This document shows, one piece after another, positions 6,088 to 12,876 of a stretch of 13,734 bases of DNA. The DNA comes from Deltaproteobacteria bacterium. GTDB lineage: Bacteria > Desulfobacterota > DSM-4660 > Desulfatiglandales > HGW-15. Position 1 is the first letter of the stretch. Each line of letters opens with the position of its first letter. The position numbers were made by a program, and so were the translations under genes. Where the stretch lies: assembly GCA_020342025.1 (NCBI GenBank), contig CP070840.1, forward strand, positions 4,033,305-4,047,038, read 5' to 3'. Under the pieces are notes generated by a model. That model made no database searches, was not told the DNA's origin, and saw only the letters and a program-made list of their open reading frames with translations.

Positions 6088-7941
6088 ATGCATAAACTAC
6101 TTACAGATGCTCCGGGAAAAGAACTACTCCTGTTGGGCAACGAGGCAATCGCCCGTGGTGCCCTGGAGGCGGGTTTGGCCTTTGCAACCTGCTATCCCGG
6201 AACGCCATCTTCTGAGATCCCGGAACAATTTTTCAATATCAGCCGGGAAAAAAAAGAGCTCTACTTCGAATACTCCACCAATGAAAAGGTGGCTCTGGAG
6301 GTGGGGGCCGGCGCTGCCGTCTCCGGTCTCAGGACCATGGTGACCATGAAGCACGTGGGCTTGAATGTGGCTGCGGATCCCTTGATGACACTCGCCTATG
6401 AGGGTGTCCAGGGGGGAATGGTTATCGTCACGGCTGATGATCCCTCCCTGTTCTCAAGCCAGAACGAGCAGGACAACCGTTATTACGCGCGGTTGTCTGC
6501 ACTCCCCATGCTTGAGCCAACCAATACCCAGGAAATGAAGGATATGACGGTGGCTGCTTTTGATCTCTCTGAAGCGCTGAACCTTCCCATCCTCCTGAGA
6601 ACCACCACAAGACTCAACCATATCCGGGGCTCTGTGAAATTAGGGGAGTTAAAGCCCATCAAATCAAAAGCCGTGTTCGAGAAGAATCCTTTTCACTGGG
6701 TGGCCGTACCAGCCGTATCCAGAAAATTGCACAAAGAGTTGCTGGATAAATTTGATCGGGCCTTTGGCAAGTCTGAGAAGTCTCCCTATAATGAAATCCA
6801 GGGTGAAGGGAAATGGGGTATTGTCGCCAACGGTGTGAGTTTGAACTATGTGAGAGACGCGTTGTCCGATCTCAACATCGCTGATCGTGTGAGTACCCTC
6901 AAGGTTGGGTTCTCCTGGCCTTTGCCCAAAAAACTGTGTGCCAAATTCCTGAGCCAAGTGGAAAAGGTTTTGGTGGTGGAAGAGCTGGAACCGATTATGG
7001 AGAACGACCTGAAGGCCATTGCGCAGGAAAACGGCCTTATCTTGCCCATAAAAGGCAAGGGTGTGGGGGAACTATCGCGTCTCTTCGAATATGATCCCCG
7101 TTTGGTCAGAGAGGCCATTGCTGAATTTTTTCAAGTGGATTACAAGGGCACCGCCACGGTGGACATGTCCGATCTCCCGGAGCTTCCGGGTAGACCGCCC
7201 AACCTGTGCGCCGGTTGTCCGCACAGGGCCACCTATTACGCGGTAAAGCAGGTTTACGGCACGGACACCATTCATCCTTCTGATATCGGTTGCTATACAC
7301 TCGGAGTCTTGCCGCCCATTTCCATGGCCGATTTTCTCATCTGCATGGGATCATCTGTCAGTTCCTCCTGCGGATTTGCCCAGGCCACGGATCAAAAGGT
7401 GGTTTCCTTCATCGGCGACTCCACCTTTTTTCATTCGGGCATCACAGGACTGATCAATGCAGTGCACAACAATCACAAGTTTACACTGGTGATTCTGGAT
7501 AACGGCACCACGGCCATGACAGGGCACCAACCCCACCCGGGGGTGGATACTGAACCGCTGGGCGTTGAGCGGACCCGGGTCTCCATTGAAGGTGTGGTAA
7601 GAGGCTGCGGGGTAGAAGACGTTCATCTGGTACAACCCTTTAAGGTGAAAAAGACCATCGAGGCGGTTAAAGCCTCAATGGAGTTTGACGGGATTTCCGT
7701 TATTATATCGAGGGAGTACTGCCCACTTTTTGCAAGGGCTATTGGTGAGAGAAAGAGGACCAGGCCTTTCCATGTAAATCCCAACAAATGCAAGGACCAC
7801 CGTGTTTGCATCAATCAACTCGCCTGCCCTGCCATGTATCTGGATGGAGACCAGGTGGCGATTGACAAGAACCTCTGTACGGGCTGCTCGGTATGCGCAC
7901 AGATTTGCCCCGAAAATGCCATTCTGCCCGTAAAGGAATAA
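6088..7941 (+). CDS. iorA: Indolepyruvate:ferredoxin oxidoreductase, alpha subunit
   Basis: This 617-residue subunit (EC 1.2.7.8 type) oxidatively decarboxylates arylpyruvates or related 2-keto acids to acyl-CoA, with ferredoxin as acceptor. The pyrimidine-binding domain is at the N-terminus (CYPGTPSSEIPE, 35-46; TNEKVALEVGAGAA, 64-77). The thiamine-diphosphate region has LCAGCPHR (373-380) and GDSTFFHSG (443-451) through DNGTTAMTG (471-479). The C-terminal ferredoxin-like domain has one complete [4Fe-4S] set (C597, C600, C603, C607). The other set reads C568, H571, C574, C580: histidine replaces the second cysteine normally found (C-x2-C-x2-C-x4-5-CP). AGGAGG precedes the ATG at 6088. The beta subunit gene follows after an unusual 152-base gap. 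In anaerobes the enzyme serves catabolism of Trp, Phe and Tyr after transamination, or runs in reverse to make arylpyruvates. Confidence 0.93.
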   Translation: MHKLLTDAPGKELLLLGNEAIARGALEAGLAFATCYPGTPSSEIPEQFFNISREKKELYFEYSTNEKVALEVGAGAAVSGLRTMVTMKHVGLNVAADPLMTLAYEGVQGGMVIVTADDPSLFSSQNEQDNRYYARLSALPMLEPTNTQEMKDMTVAAFDLSEALNLPILLRTTTRLNHIRGSVKLGELKPIKSKAVFEKNPFHWVAVPAVSRKLHKELLDKFDRAFGKSEKSPYNEIQGEGKWGIVANGVSLNYVRDALSDLNIADRVSTLKVGFSWPLPKKLCAKFLSQVEKVLVVEELEPIMENDLKAIAQENGLILPIKGKGVGELSRLFEYDPRLVREAIAEFFQVDYKGTATVDMSDLPELPGRPPNLCAGCPHRATYYAVKQVYGTDTIHPSDIGCYTLGVLPPISMADFLICMGSSVSSSCGFAQATDQKVVSFIGDSTFFHSGITGLINAVHNNHKFTLVILDNGTTAMTGHQPHPGVDTEPLGVERTRVSIEGVVRGCGVEDVHLVQPFKVKKTIEAVKASMEFDGISVIISREYCPLFARAIGERKRTRPFHVNPNKCKDHRVCINQLACPAMYLDGDQVAIDKNLCTGCSVCAQICPENAILPVKE

Positions 7942-8079
7942 ATTAATCTCACTTCGTTCGACTAATTTATGCAACGCAACTTCGTTGCTCATCACATTAT
8001 GTTCAATGCTCCAATATGGCTGGCAATCTCCATCGTGAGCAGCGGCGCTGCGTTATATAAAATCGTGAAACGATTTTAT
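7938..8079. repeat. Symmetric four-hairpin palindromic element in the iorA-iorB gap
   Basis: Outer left hairpin: ATAAATTA (7938-7945) with TAATTTAT (7963-7970), which includes the iorA stop codon. Inner left: GCAAC-TTC-GTTGC (7976-7988). Inner right: GCAGC-GGC-GCTGC (8039-8051). Outer right: ATAAAATCGT (8057-8066) with ACGATTTTAT (8070-8079) around GAA. The left half 7964-7991 matches the reverse complement of 8036-8063 at about 21 of 28 positions, so the two halves are imperfect terminal inverted repeats around a spacer of 44 bases. In the inner hairpins an A-T pair on the left is G-C on the right, so pairing is kept. No ORF is inside. It resembles REP/MITE-type non-autonomous repeats. Confidence 0.6.
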
Positions 8080-8093
8080 TAAGGGAGAAATAA

Positions 8094-8705
8094 ATGGAAA
8101 CGAAAAGATGTGTTTTTGTTGGCGTAGGTGGACAGGGTAATCTGCTCGCTTCCAGACTTCTGGGGGAGGCGGCGCTTTCCATGGGGATTCCCGCCGTGGT
8201 CAGCGAAATACATGGTATGGCCCAGAGGGGAGGCGTGGTAGAGTCTGCTGTCCTGATGGGGAATGTGAGCAGCCCTATCGTTTCAAATGGAGAGGCTGAC
8301 GTGCTTTTGGGCTTCGAGCCCCTGGAGACGATGAGGGCGCTTGGGAGGTGCAACAAAAAAACCCTTGTGATCACCAACACCCAACCTCTCCCTCCTTTCA
8401 CTGTCACCGTGGGACAGGGCAAGTATCCCCCTGTTGATGAAGTGTTGGATCTCATTGACACAAAAGTGGAGCGGGTAATCGCCCTGAACGGCAATGAATT
8501 GGCAGAGGAAGCGGGCAATCCTCTCTCTTTGAATATGGTTATGTTGGGAGCCCTGATTGGATCCGCGGAAACGGCCGTCACTGAAGATGCTATGAAAGAG
8601 ACCCTCTCCATTTCCACCAAGAAGACATTTCTGGAATCCAACCTGAAGGCATTTGATCTGGGCATGGAAGTGGCAAGGAAATATTGGCGTGCCTCTTCAT
8701 CATGA
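8094..8705 (+). CDS. iorB: Indolepyruvate:ferredoxin oxidoreductase, beta subunit
   Basis: This 203-residue protein has the pyruvate:ferredoxin oxidoreductase gamma-type domain used by IorB. The N-terminal GVGGQG loop (10-15) and EIHGMAQRGG (38-47) are the family signatures, and the length is normal. It pairs with IorA to form the active 2-keto-acid oxidoreductase and carries no clusters itself. The ATG at 8094 has GGGAGA 7 bases upstream. Unlike the usual tight or overlapping iorA-iorB arrangement, it is separated from iorA by 152 bases of palindromic sequence. The last of those hairpins ends 14 bases before the ATG, close to the ribosome site, so it may affect translation of iorB or mRNA stability. 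The gene converges on the first PilZ gene. Confidence 0.92.
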   Translation: METKRCVFVGVGGQGNLLASRLLGEAALSMGIPAVVSEIHGMAQRGGVVESAVLMGNVSSPIVSNGEADVLLGFEPLETMRALGRCNKKTLVITNTQPLPPFTVTVGQGKYPPVDEVLDLIDTKVERVIALNGNELAEEAGNPLSLNMVMLGALIGSAETAVTEDAMKETLSISTKKTFLESNLKAFDLGMEVARKYWRASSS

Positions 8706-8792
8706 TTTTCTGTTTCTGCCGCCTGCCTTCTTTTTGTTGCCCGAGGGGGTGCATTCTCAGAGGGATGGGAACGGTTGTTCGCCCCCATGCCT

Positions 8793-9173
8793 TCAAATGG
8801 GAGACTGTAACCCTGGAGCGGTGCGCTCTTGTTTCGCCCTCAAAGGACGAATGACATAGTTCTGGTCAAAACTTATGGCCATCCCTTTTGATTCAGCGCG
8901 CAGGACCTTTCCCGTCACCTCTATGTAAGCCTGCCTGTGGTCATTCTTAAGCTTTTTCAGTTTTTCCAGGGGAAGAATGAGGTCTATTTTGACTGGGGTC
9001 CCTTCTGGCAGAGGTTCTTTGGTATGGAAAAATGCCCCGCCAGAGCTTATGTTACCCGTTTTGAGATCACGCTTTTCTTGCTCTAAATCAGAATGAAGCA
9101 CTTCAATCTTGGCCGGAATTTCCAGCCTGAACCTCCCTAATCTCCTTCTCTCCCTCTTTATGATGGTCACCAT
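8793..9173 (-). CDS. Stand-alone PilZ-domain protein A
   Basis: This 126-residue protein is essentially one PilZ domain, the cyclic-di-GMP receptor fold. R10-x3-R14 in RRRLGR is the N-terminal arginine motif, and N41-x-S43-x2-G46 in TGNISSGGAFF fits the [DN]xSxxG motif, so ligand binding is expected. Later strands include PLPEGTPVKIDLILP and TGKVLRAESKGMAISF. I chose the ATG at 9173 because GGGAGGAG lies 8 bases upstream and the domain starts there; the frame stays open to 9251, but that part would be encoded by the structured leader. It is a close paralog of the PilZ gene at 9519-9872: ERR.L.RF.LEIPA, PLPEGT.VKID and LPLE.L.KL are shared. Its target process (motility, polysaccharide, gene regulation) is unknown. 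Confidence 0.88.
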   Translation of the reverse strand: MVTIIKRERRRLGRFRLEIPAKIEVLHSDLEQEKRDLKTGNISSGGAFFHTKEPLPEGTPVKIDLILPLEKLKKLKNDHRQAYIEVTGKVLRAESKGMAISFDQNYVIRPLRAKQERTAPGLQSPI

Positions 9174-9207
9174 GAAGAATTCTCCTCCCAATTTCGATTT
9201 TGTCCCT

Positions 9208-9270
9208 GCAAGGGGCGTTTGCGTGCAACGAATCCATGGGCACAACGCCATATAGCTTACGAAACCTTGC
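9208..9270 (-). promoter_or_regulatory. Nested stem structure in the PilZ A leader
   Basis: On the minus-strand transcript GCAAGG (9270-9265) pairs with CCTTGC (9213-9208), GGCGTT (9249-9244) with AACGCC (9219-9214), and GTGC (9243-9240) with GCAC (9226-9223). That gives 16 bp in one coaxial stem, with a 15-base bulge on the 5' side, a 3-base bulge and a 13-base loop. It ends 35 bases before the ATG. I could not match it to the GEMM cyclic-di-GMP riboswitch consensus. Confidence 0.45.
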
Positions 9271-9289
9271 TTGAAGGAACAATCGGTAG

Positions 9290-9366
9290 AAAGTATGGTT
9301 TTTTTCGTATTTTCGGGGTCAAAACAGATAGGTCGTCCGTATTAGAAATGTGGAGGGAGGTAGTAC
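9290..9366 (-). promoter_or_regulatory. Upstream regulatory block of PilZ A
   Basis: Reading the minus strand, the block holds GTACTA (9366-9361), 12 bases, TTTCTAATAC (9348-9339), 24 bases, GAAAATAC (9314-9307), 9 bases and CATACTTT (9297-9290). The last motif has a -10-like ATACT, with no good -35 before it. The same motifs occur in the same order upstream of PilZ B (9966-10041). CATACTTT is 117 bases before the PilZ A ATG. The rest of this 345-base gap, 9367-9518, shows no gene; it only has a short tandem GTCCAGAG at 9419 and 9429. Confidence 0.5.
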
Positions 9367-9518
9367 CCTCTTAATACTTTCTTATTAAATTATGAGGGTT
9401 TCAGGGCGAACAGATTATGTCCAGAGGGGTCCAGAGCTTGTTATGGACGAACAGGGCGAATGGAGTAGGGCGTTGAGGGGCACAGAGGAAAGGATGTGTT
9501 TTATTGACATTGCCTGGC

Positions 9519-9872
9519 TTATGAAGCCTTCCCTGGGTCTTCTTTATAGGGCCCAAGCTCGTAATCCTCATCAAAAGATACGGCCATTCCGGACGACTCA
9601 GTTCGCAAAACGGTTCCAGAGACCTTTATATAGGCGCGATTGTATTCTTCTGACAGCTTCCTTAGGTGTTCGAGGGGCAGAACCATGTCTATTTTGACCT
9701 GAGTACCCTCGGGGAGTGGTCTTGGGGTCTTGAAATATGCCCCACCCGCGCAGATGTCACTTGTCAAGACTTCAATCGTTCCTTTTTGCTTTTCTCCGCT
9801 TATCACCTCGACTCTGGCAGGAATTTCAAGGCTGAATCTTTGCAACTTTCTTCTCTCTTTTTTCTTTTCCAT
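9519..9872 (-). CDS. Stand-alone PilZ-domain protein B
   Basis: This 117-residue single PilZ domain is paralogous to PilZ A along its whole length. R8-x3-R12 (RRKLQR) provides the arginine motif. The second motif reads D39-I-C41-A-G-G44, with cysteine (TGC codon) where the consensus has serine, so cyclic-di-GMP affinity may be altered or redox-sensitive. The C-terminal part repeats PLPEGTQVKIDMVLPLEHL and GTVLRTESSGMAVSFDEDY. The ATG at 9872 has GGGGAG 9 bases upstream. It lies 183 bases downstream of the CsgD-like gene and 345 bases upstream of PilZ A, so each gene probably has its own promoter. The duplication seems to have included the upstream control region. The downstream target is unknown. 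Confidence 0.87.
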   Translation of the reverse strand: MEKKKERRKLQRFSLEIPARVEVISGEKQKGTIEVLTSDICAGGAYFKTPRPLPEGTQVKIDMVLPLEHLRKLSEEYNRAYIKVSGTVLRTESSGMAVSFDEDYELGPYKEDPGKAS

Positions 9873-9906
9873 AAGGCATGTCTCCCCATTCCCTTTCCTT
9901 TGCAGA

Positions 9907-9938
9907 GGGTTCTTGACGTTTCACGTGAAGGTCTACCC
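9907..9938 (-). promoter_or_regulatory. Hairpin/palindrome in the PilZ B leader
   Basis: TTCACGTGAA (9920-9929) is a perfect 10-base palindrome. It is flanked by GAC (9915-9917) pairing with GTC (9931-9933) and GGGT (9907-9910) with ACCC (9935-9938). It lies within the expected leader of PilZ B, about 35-66 bases before the ATG. It could be an RNA hairpin or a dimeric protein site. Confidence 0.3.
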
Positions 9939-9965
9939 ATATAAAGCCCTAAATCTGAAACAAGT

Positions 9966-10041
9966 AAAGTATGATTTTATGGGGATTTTCACATGGAATG
10001 GCTAAGAAGATAGTATTAGAAAAGCGCTCAGCCGCTAGTAC
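9966..10041 (-). promoter_or_regulatory. Upstream regulatory block of PilZ B
   Basis: On the minus strand: GTACTA (10041-10036), 13 bases, TTTCTAATAC (10022-10013), 22 bases, GAAAATCC (9990-9983), 9 bases and CATACTTT (9973-9966), 94 bases before the PilZ B ATG. Motif order and spacing copy the PilZ A block to within two bases, while the intervening sequence differs. AGCG-GCTGAG-CGCT followed by TTTT overlaps the upstream part and could act as a weak terminator for the CsgD-like gene. Confidence 0.5.
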
Positions 10042-10055
10042 TTTTTTATTAGGGA

Positions 10056-10706
10056 CTAGAGGTTCTTGGCCGCCCAGAGGGCTGCCTGAAGGCGGTTGGG
10101 AACATCTATTTTTTTGAAAATATTGTAGATATGGGTCTTGACCGTATTACTGCTGATATAGAGTTTTTCTGCAATCTCCTCGTTCTTGGCCCCAATGGCC
10201 ACAAGAGAGAGTATTTCTATTTCTCTGGGGGTCAGGACGGAGGCCTCCATCCTGGAGGGGTCGAGACCCTTGTCACCGGGAATGAACTTGGTCATAATCT
10301 CCCTGGATACCCAGATCTCCCCATTGAGAATGGCTCCCAATCCCCTGGGAAACACCTCTAAGGGATCCTGTTCATAGAAAAACCCCTTTACCCCTCTTCT
10401 CAAAGCGTTCTCCTCAATCTTCAAACCCGGGCTCACATTAAAGAGGACCACATAGTCTCTAGATAGAACAGGCTCACTGAGGTATTCCAAATCTGCCATA
10501 CAGCTATCCAAATCTTTTTCCAGACAATCGCCCAGGATGAGCCTGGAGTCGCTGCCCTCCTCCTCGTCCGCGGCTGGGATCTGGGAGGGGGCGGCTATGG
10601 CCAAACACTTCGCCCCGGTCTTCTCCTCTAAAAAATGGCCCATGAGCCCATTTTGCAGGCTCCGAGGTCCGATGATGATTATCAGCTTGTCATCCAAAGA
10701 GGTCAT
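10056..10706 (-). CDS. CsgD/VpsT-type LuxR-family transcriptional regulator
   Basis: This 216-residue regulator has an atypical receiver domain (about 8-140) and a C-terminal GerE/LuxR helix-turn-helix (158-216: LTPREIEILSLVAIGAKNEE, then SSNTVKTHIYNIFKKIDVPN). The whole chain follows E. coli CsgD: the SLQ segment near residue 17, GVKGFFYEQD (105-114) and GAILNGEIWVSREIM (124-138). W132-V-S-R135 sits where VpsT has its W[FLM][TS]R cyclic-di-GMP motif; CsgD itself has a divergent YFTQ there. So the protein probably binds cyclic-di-GMP and controls biofilm or surface genes; this is inference from the motif. D60 occupies the phosphorylation-site region, but other receiver acidic residues are not evident. 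It heads a same-strand group with two PilZ genes. Confidence 0.88.
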   Translation of the reverse strand: MTSLDDKLIIIIGPRSLQNGLMGHFLEEKTGAKCLAIAAPSQIPAADEEEGSDSRLILGDCLEKDLDSCMADLEYLSEPVLSRDYVVLFNVSPGLKIEENALRRGVKGFFYEQDPLEVFPRGLGAILNGEIWVSREIMTKFIPGDKGLDPSRMEASVLTPREIEILSLVAIGAKNEEIAEKLYISSNTVKTHIYNIFKKIDVPNRLQAALWAAKNL

Positions 10707-10941
10707 GGTCTTCTATTTTGAAGTTTGCTTTGTCATCCTGTGCCAAGAAACGGGATATTTGTCAATATCAAAAAATCAAGTATCTAGAAAGTATATTCCG
10801 CACCTGCGGGACAAATTTATCGGTTCACTTCTCCTTTCCAGGATTCAATTCCCTTGATCAAATAAAACGCTGAGGAGAAATCGTCAAGAACAAACAAGAA
10901 TTCTTTCCAAGAGGACTCTGAATGAACAGATTCTACCCCTA

Positions 10942-11997
10942 TCATCGAGCTGGACTAAAGCCCACGCCCTCAACACTTACTATCCCCTTCGTTTCATCCA
11001 CCCTAAACGTCACAGGAAGGAATTGTTCAACAACCCATATGTTGGTCTTTAAATGGATTGTTATCCTTTTTGTAACAATCGAAGACCGGCCCTTGGCCAG
11101 GGCCATGTAAGGGACCAATTGGTCAGCTAGATATTCGTCGACCGCTGCTTTGGAGGCCACGAACTGGAAGAGCTGGAAACAGGCATCATCGGCAACCTTT
11201 TCAGCCCGCTTCCCTTTCTGGCCCAAAGCGCTAAAACCCGCTGTTCCTCCTTCAAAACGGCACATCAGGAAGACTAAAGTGCCCGTGCCATGCGAAGGCG
11301 CATTCACAATTTCCACTCGGGGTGTTTTGAAAGCGTGGCTATCGAAACGTCTGATCACTTGATCCCTTTGTCTCTCACCAATGCCCATGGGAAGATTTGA
11401 CACGGCGGAGAGCACACGAATCTCCTTAAGATCTCCCCTCTGTGCGCGCTCGGTGGAACAGAGCCTGGAGACGGGTGAAATCACTGCTTTGATCTTCCCT
11501 CCACCTTTGGGATACCAACCCCAACGCTCGATGTCCAGGCTCAGGGCATTCCCCATCCCCTCCAGTGCGGGCGCGAAAACCCCCCTCAAATAGTGGAAGC
11601 ACGGACTCCAGGGGACATGTGTGCCGCCCGTAATGAGGACCATGGATACACCTTTTCCAAAAAGCAGGGCTGGGATCATAGTCTGAAGCACCAGAGAAGT
11701 GGAGCCCGCAGTTCCCACATCAAAACTGTAGCTCCCAGTTTTGATTTGCCCTGGTTCGAAGAACAGGTGCACGGATCCCGGCTCACCTCCTTTAACTTTG
11801 CCGCCGGTGATTGACGCCATGGCCTTCACTGCCATGAGGTGCTGGGGTCTCAACCCCGGCTTTTTTCGCCCGCCCCGTACGTGATGCATTTCCAGGGGCT
11901 TTCGCAGCAGGGATGCCAGGGCAAGAGATGTTCTCAGGATTTGCCCGCCTCCCTCACCATAGCGCCCATCTATGCTAACCGCGTTGCTCATTGCCAC
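10942..11997 (-). CDS. rtcA: RNA 3'-terminal phosphate cyclase
   Basis: This 351-residue full-length RtcA/Rcl-family protein converts RNA 3'-phosphate to a 2',3'-cyclic phosphate through an adenylylated histidine. Signatures are DGRYGEGGGQILRTSLALAS (10-29), GGRKKPGLRPQHL (42-54), GTAGSTSLVLQT (95-106), GGTHVPWSP (124-132) and ADQLVPYMALA (291-301). H315 in ITIHLKTNIWVVEQFLPV is at the position of the nucleotidylated histidine. I start it at the GTG (11997), 9 bases after GAGGAG; an ATG two codons later is the alternative, but its spacing of 15 is long. No rtcB ligase or RtcR activator gene is in the window, so it is not in the common rtcBA arrangement here. It lies 171 bases downstream of the methyltransferase-like gene and may form a separate transcription unit. 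Confidence 0.93.
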   Translation of the reverse strand: MAMSNAVSIDGRYGEGGGQILRTSLALASLLRKPLEMHHVRGGRKKPGLRPQHLMAVKAMASITGGKVKGGEPGSVHLFFEPGQIKTGSYSFDVGTAGSTSLVLQTMIPALLFGKGVSMVLITGGTHVPWSPCFHYLRGVFAPALEGMGNALSLDIERWGWYPKGGGKIKAVISPVSRLCSTERAQRGDLKEIRVLSAVSNLPMGIGERQRDQVIRRFDSHAFKTPRVEIVNAPSHGTGTLVFLMCRFEGGTAGFSALGQKGKRAEKVADDACFQLFQFVASKAAVDEYLADQLVPYMALAKGRSSIVTKRITIHLKTNIWVVEQFLPVTFRVDETKGIVSVEGVGFSPAR

Positions 11998-12092
11998 TCA
12001 CGTCTGCTCCTCGAGCCAAATAGGAAAAATGGCTAAGATTGAAAATTGTTGGCGCCCTCTTTTCGAACATTAAGCCATCGTTGCCTAGCCGA

Positions 12093-12117
12093 TTCGGAGG
12101 AAATGCCAATCTCCGAA
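12093..12117. other. Perfect inverted repeat between the methyltransferase and rtcA genes
   Basis: TTCGGAG (12093-12099) and CTCCGAA (12111-12117) form a 7-bp stem with an 11-base loop. On the minus strand it lies 52 bases after the methyltransferase stop and about 96 bases before rtcA. No T-run follows, so it is not a classical terminator. It may be an mRNA-stabilising hairpin or an operator. Confidence 0.4.
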
Positions 12118-12168
12118 AGGTGAGTAGAGGAAAGGTTGGAAGGGGAAAGAGATGAAGTGATGAATCTC

Positions 12169-12876
12169 TTATATTTTCTGATAGAGGGCGATGATCCCTT
12201 GTATGAGTTTGCCAGGGGTCAGCAATTGGAGACCATCCAACTTGGGCAGGACCCTTTCCAGTCCATAGATCATGAATACCGACCCTTTCTTCGCCTTTCG
12301 GGCGATCAGGTTGGCAAACTCCTCGTACATGCTGAGATAGGTGTAGAACAGGTCAAAATCCTCGAAACACTTACCTGTCCTTTCTTTTATGGTCTGATGG
12401 ACGGCTTCATCCAGGGTATCGCCATGGAGTAAAGAGATATTTTGGGGAGGGCATTGAAGATGCTGTCCCCTGAGAGCACCTTCCAGTCCTTTCTTCAATG
12501 GCGCATACTCATCCAGGATCCACTCATGCACTTCTATGCCAACAGACTGCTTGACCACATAGCTGAGCAAGACGTTGACCCTCCCCTCTGCACAGCCCAT
12601 ATCGAGGAAAAAGGTTTGTTGCGGAGTCAGGAGTGAATGTTGGATTAAATGATCGATGCAGCCGACCAGTCTTGTCAGGTCACTGGATTGCCTGAAGCCC
12701 AAGTACCCTGTGTGGGACACCTTTCTCTGGTCATAGAATTGCGCCACCTTCAAAAGGGTCTTTCTTAACTCTTCATCTAGCATAAAAACATAAGTGGAGA
12801 TATCATGAATAGCTTGAGGCCCAACAACACCCTGGACAAATAGTTGTATAAATGACACTCCCCCATCTAACCGCAT
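12169..12876 (-). CDS. Class I SAM-methyltransferase-like protein
   Basis: This 235-residue protein has a Rossmann-type SAM-binding core. Motif I is FLDMGCAEGRVNVLL (90-104, D92-x-G94-x3-G98), and the motif II acidic residue is E115 in GIEVHEWILDEY. HGD (151-153) precedes the fourth strand, and DLFYTYLSMYEEF (175-187) stands where motif IV/post-IV would be. An N-terminal helical part (1-85) comes before the fold. It is somewhat like the DOT1 type in its glycine loop and the helix after GIE, but I cannot name a substrate. The ATG at 12876 overlaps the end of the upstream cysteine-cluster gene by 10 bases and has no clear ribosome site, so translation is probably coupled. An internal ATG at 12783 would drop 31 residues and also has no ribosome site. 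Confidence 0.65.
   Translation of the reverse strand: MRLDGGVSFIQLFVQGVVGPQAIHDISTYVFMLDEELRKTLLKVAQFYDQRKVSHTGYLGFRQSSDLTRLVGCIDHLIQHSLLTPQQTFFLDMGCAEGRVNVLLSYVVKQSVGIEVHEWILDEYAPLKKGLEGALRGQHLQCPPQNISLLHGDTLDEAVHQTIKERTGKCFEDFDLFYTYLSMYEEFANLIARKAKKGSVFMIYGLERVLPKLDGLQLLTPGKLIQGIIALYQKI

Noticed and set aside
8003..8788. 261-codon open frame on the minus strand opposite iorB
   Set aside because: It is the antisense shadow of iorB, which has clear family motifs. The translated product is low-complexity Ser/Pro/Thr-rich and starts without a ribosome site.
8742..8795. Terminator between convergent iorB and PilZ A
   Set aside because: Imperfect pairing AGG-ATGGG-AAC with GTT-CCCAT-CCT needs a mismatch and a 4-base bulge, is not followed by a T-run, and overlaps the PilZ A stop region.
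9174..9251. N-terminal extension of PilZ A to an upstream ATG at 9251
   Set aside because: The extension has no PilZ features and overlaps the paired leader sequence, while the ATG at 9173 has a strong GGGAGGAG site.
9174..9290. GEMM-type cyclic-di-GMP riboswitch in the PilZ A leader
   Set aside because: GCACGCAAACGCC looked suggestive, but the rest of the conserved GEMM core could not be found. The bases pair as a simple nested stem instead.
9392..9697. 101-codon plus-strand frame overlapping PilZ B
   Set aside because: Its 3' half lies opposite the PilZ coding sequence and its 5' half is in the PilZ regulatory gap. It has no ribosome site or recognisable fold.
10022..10041. Strong terminator after the CsgD-like gene
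   Set aside because: AGCG-GCTGAG-CGCT plus TTTT is only a 4-bp stem, and the flanking bases belong to the motif set shared with the other PilZ promoter.
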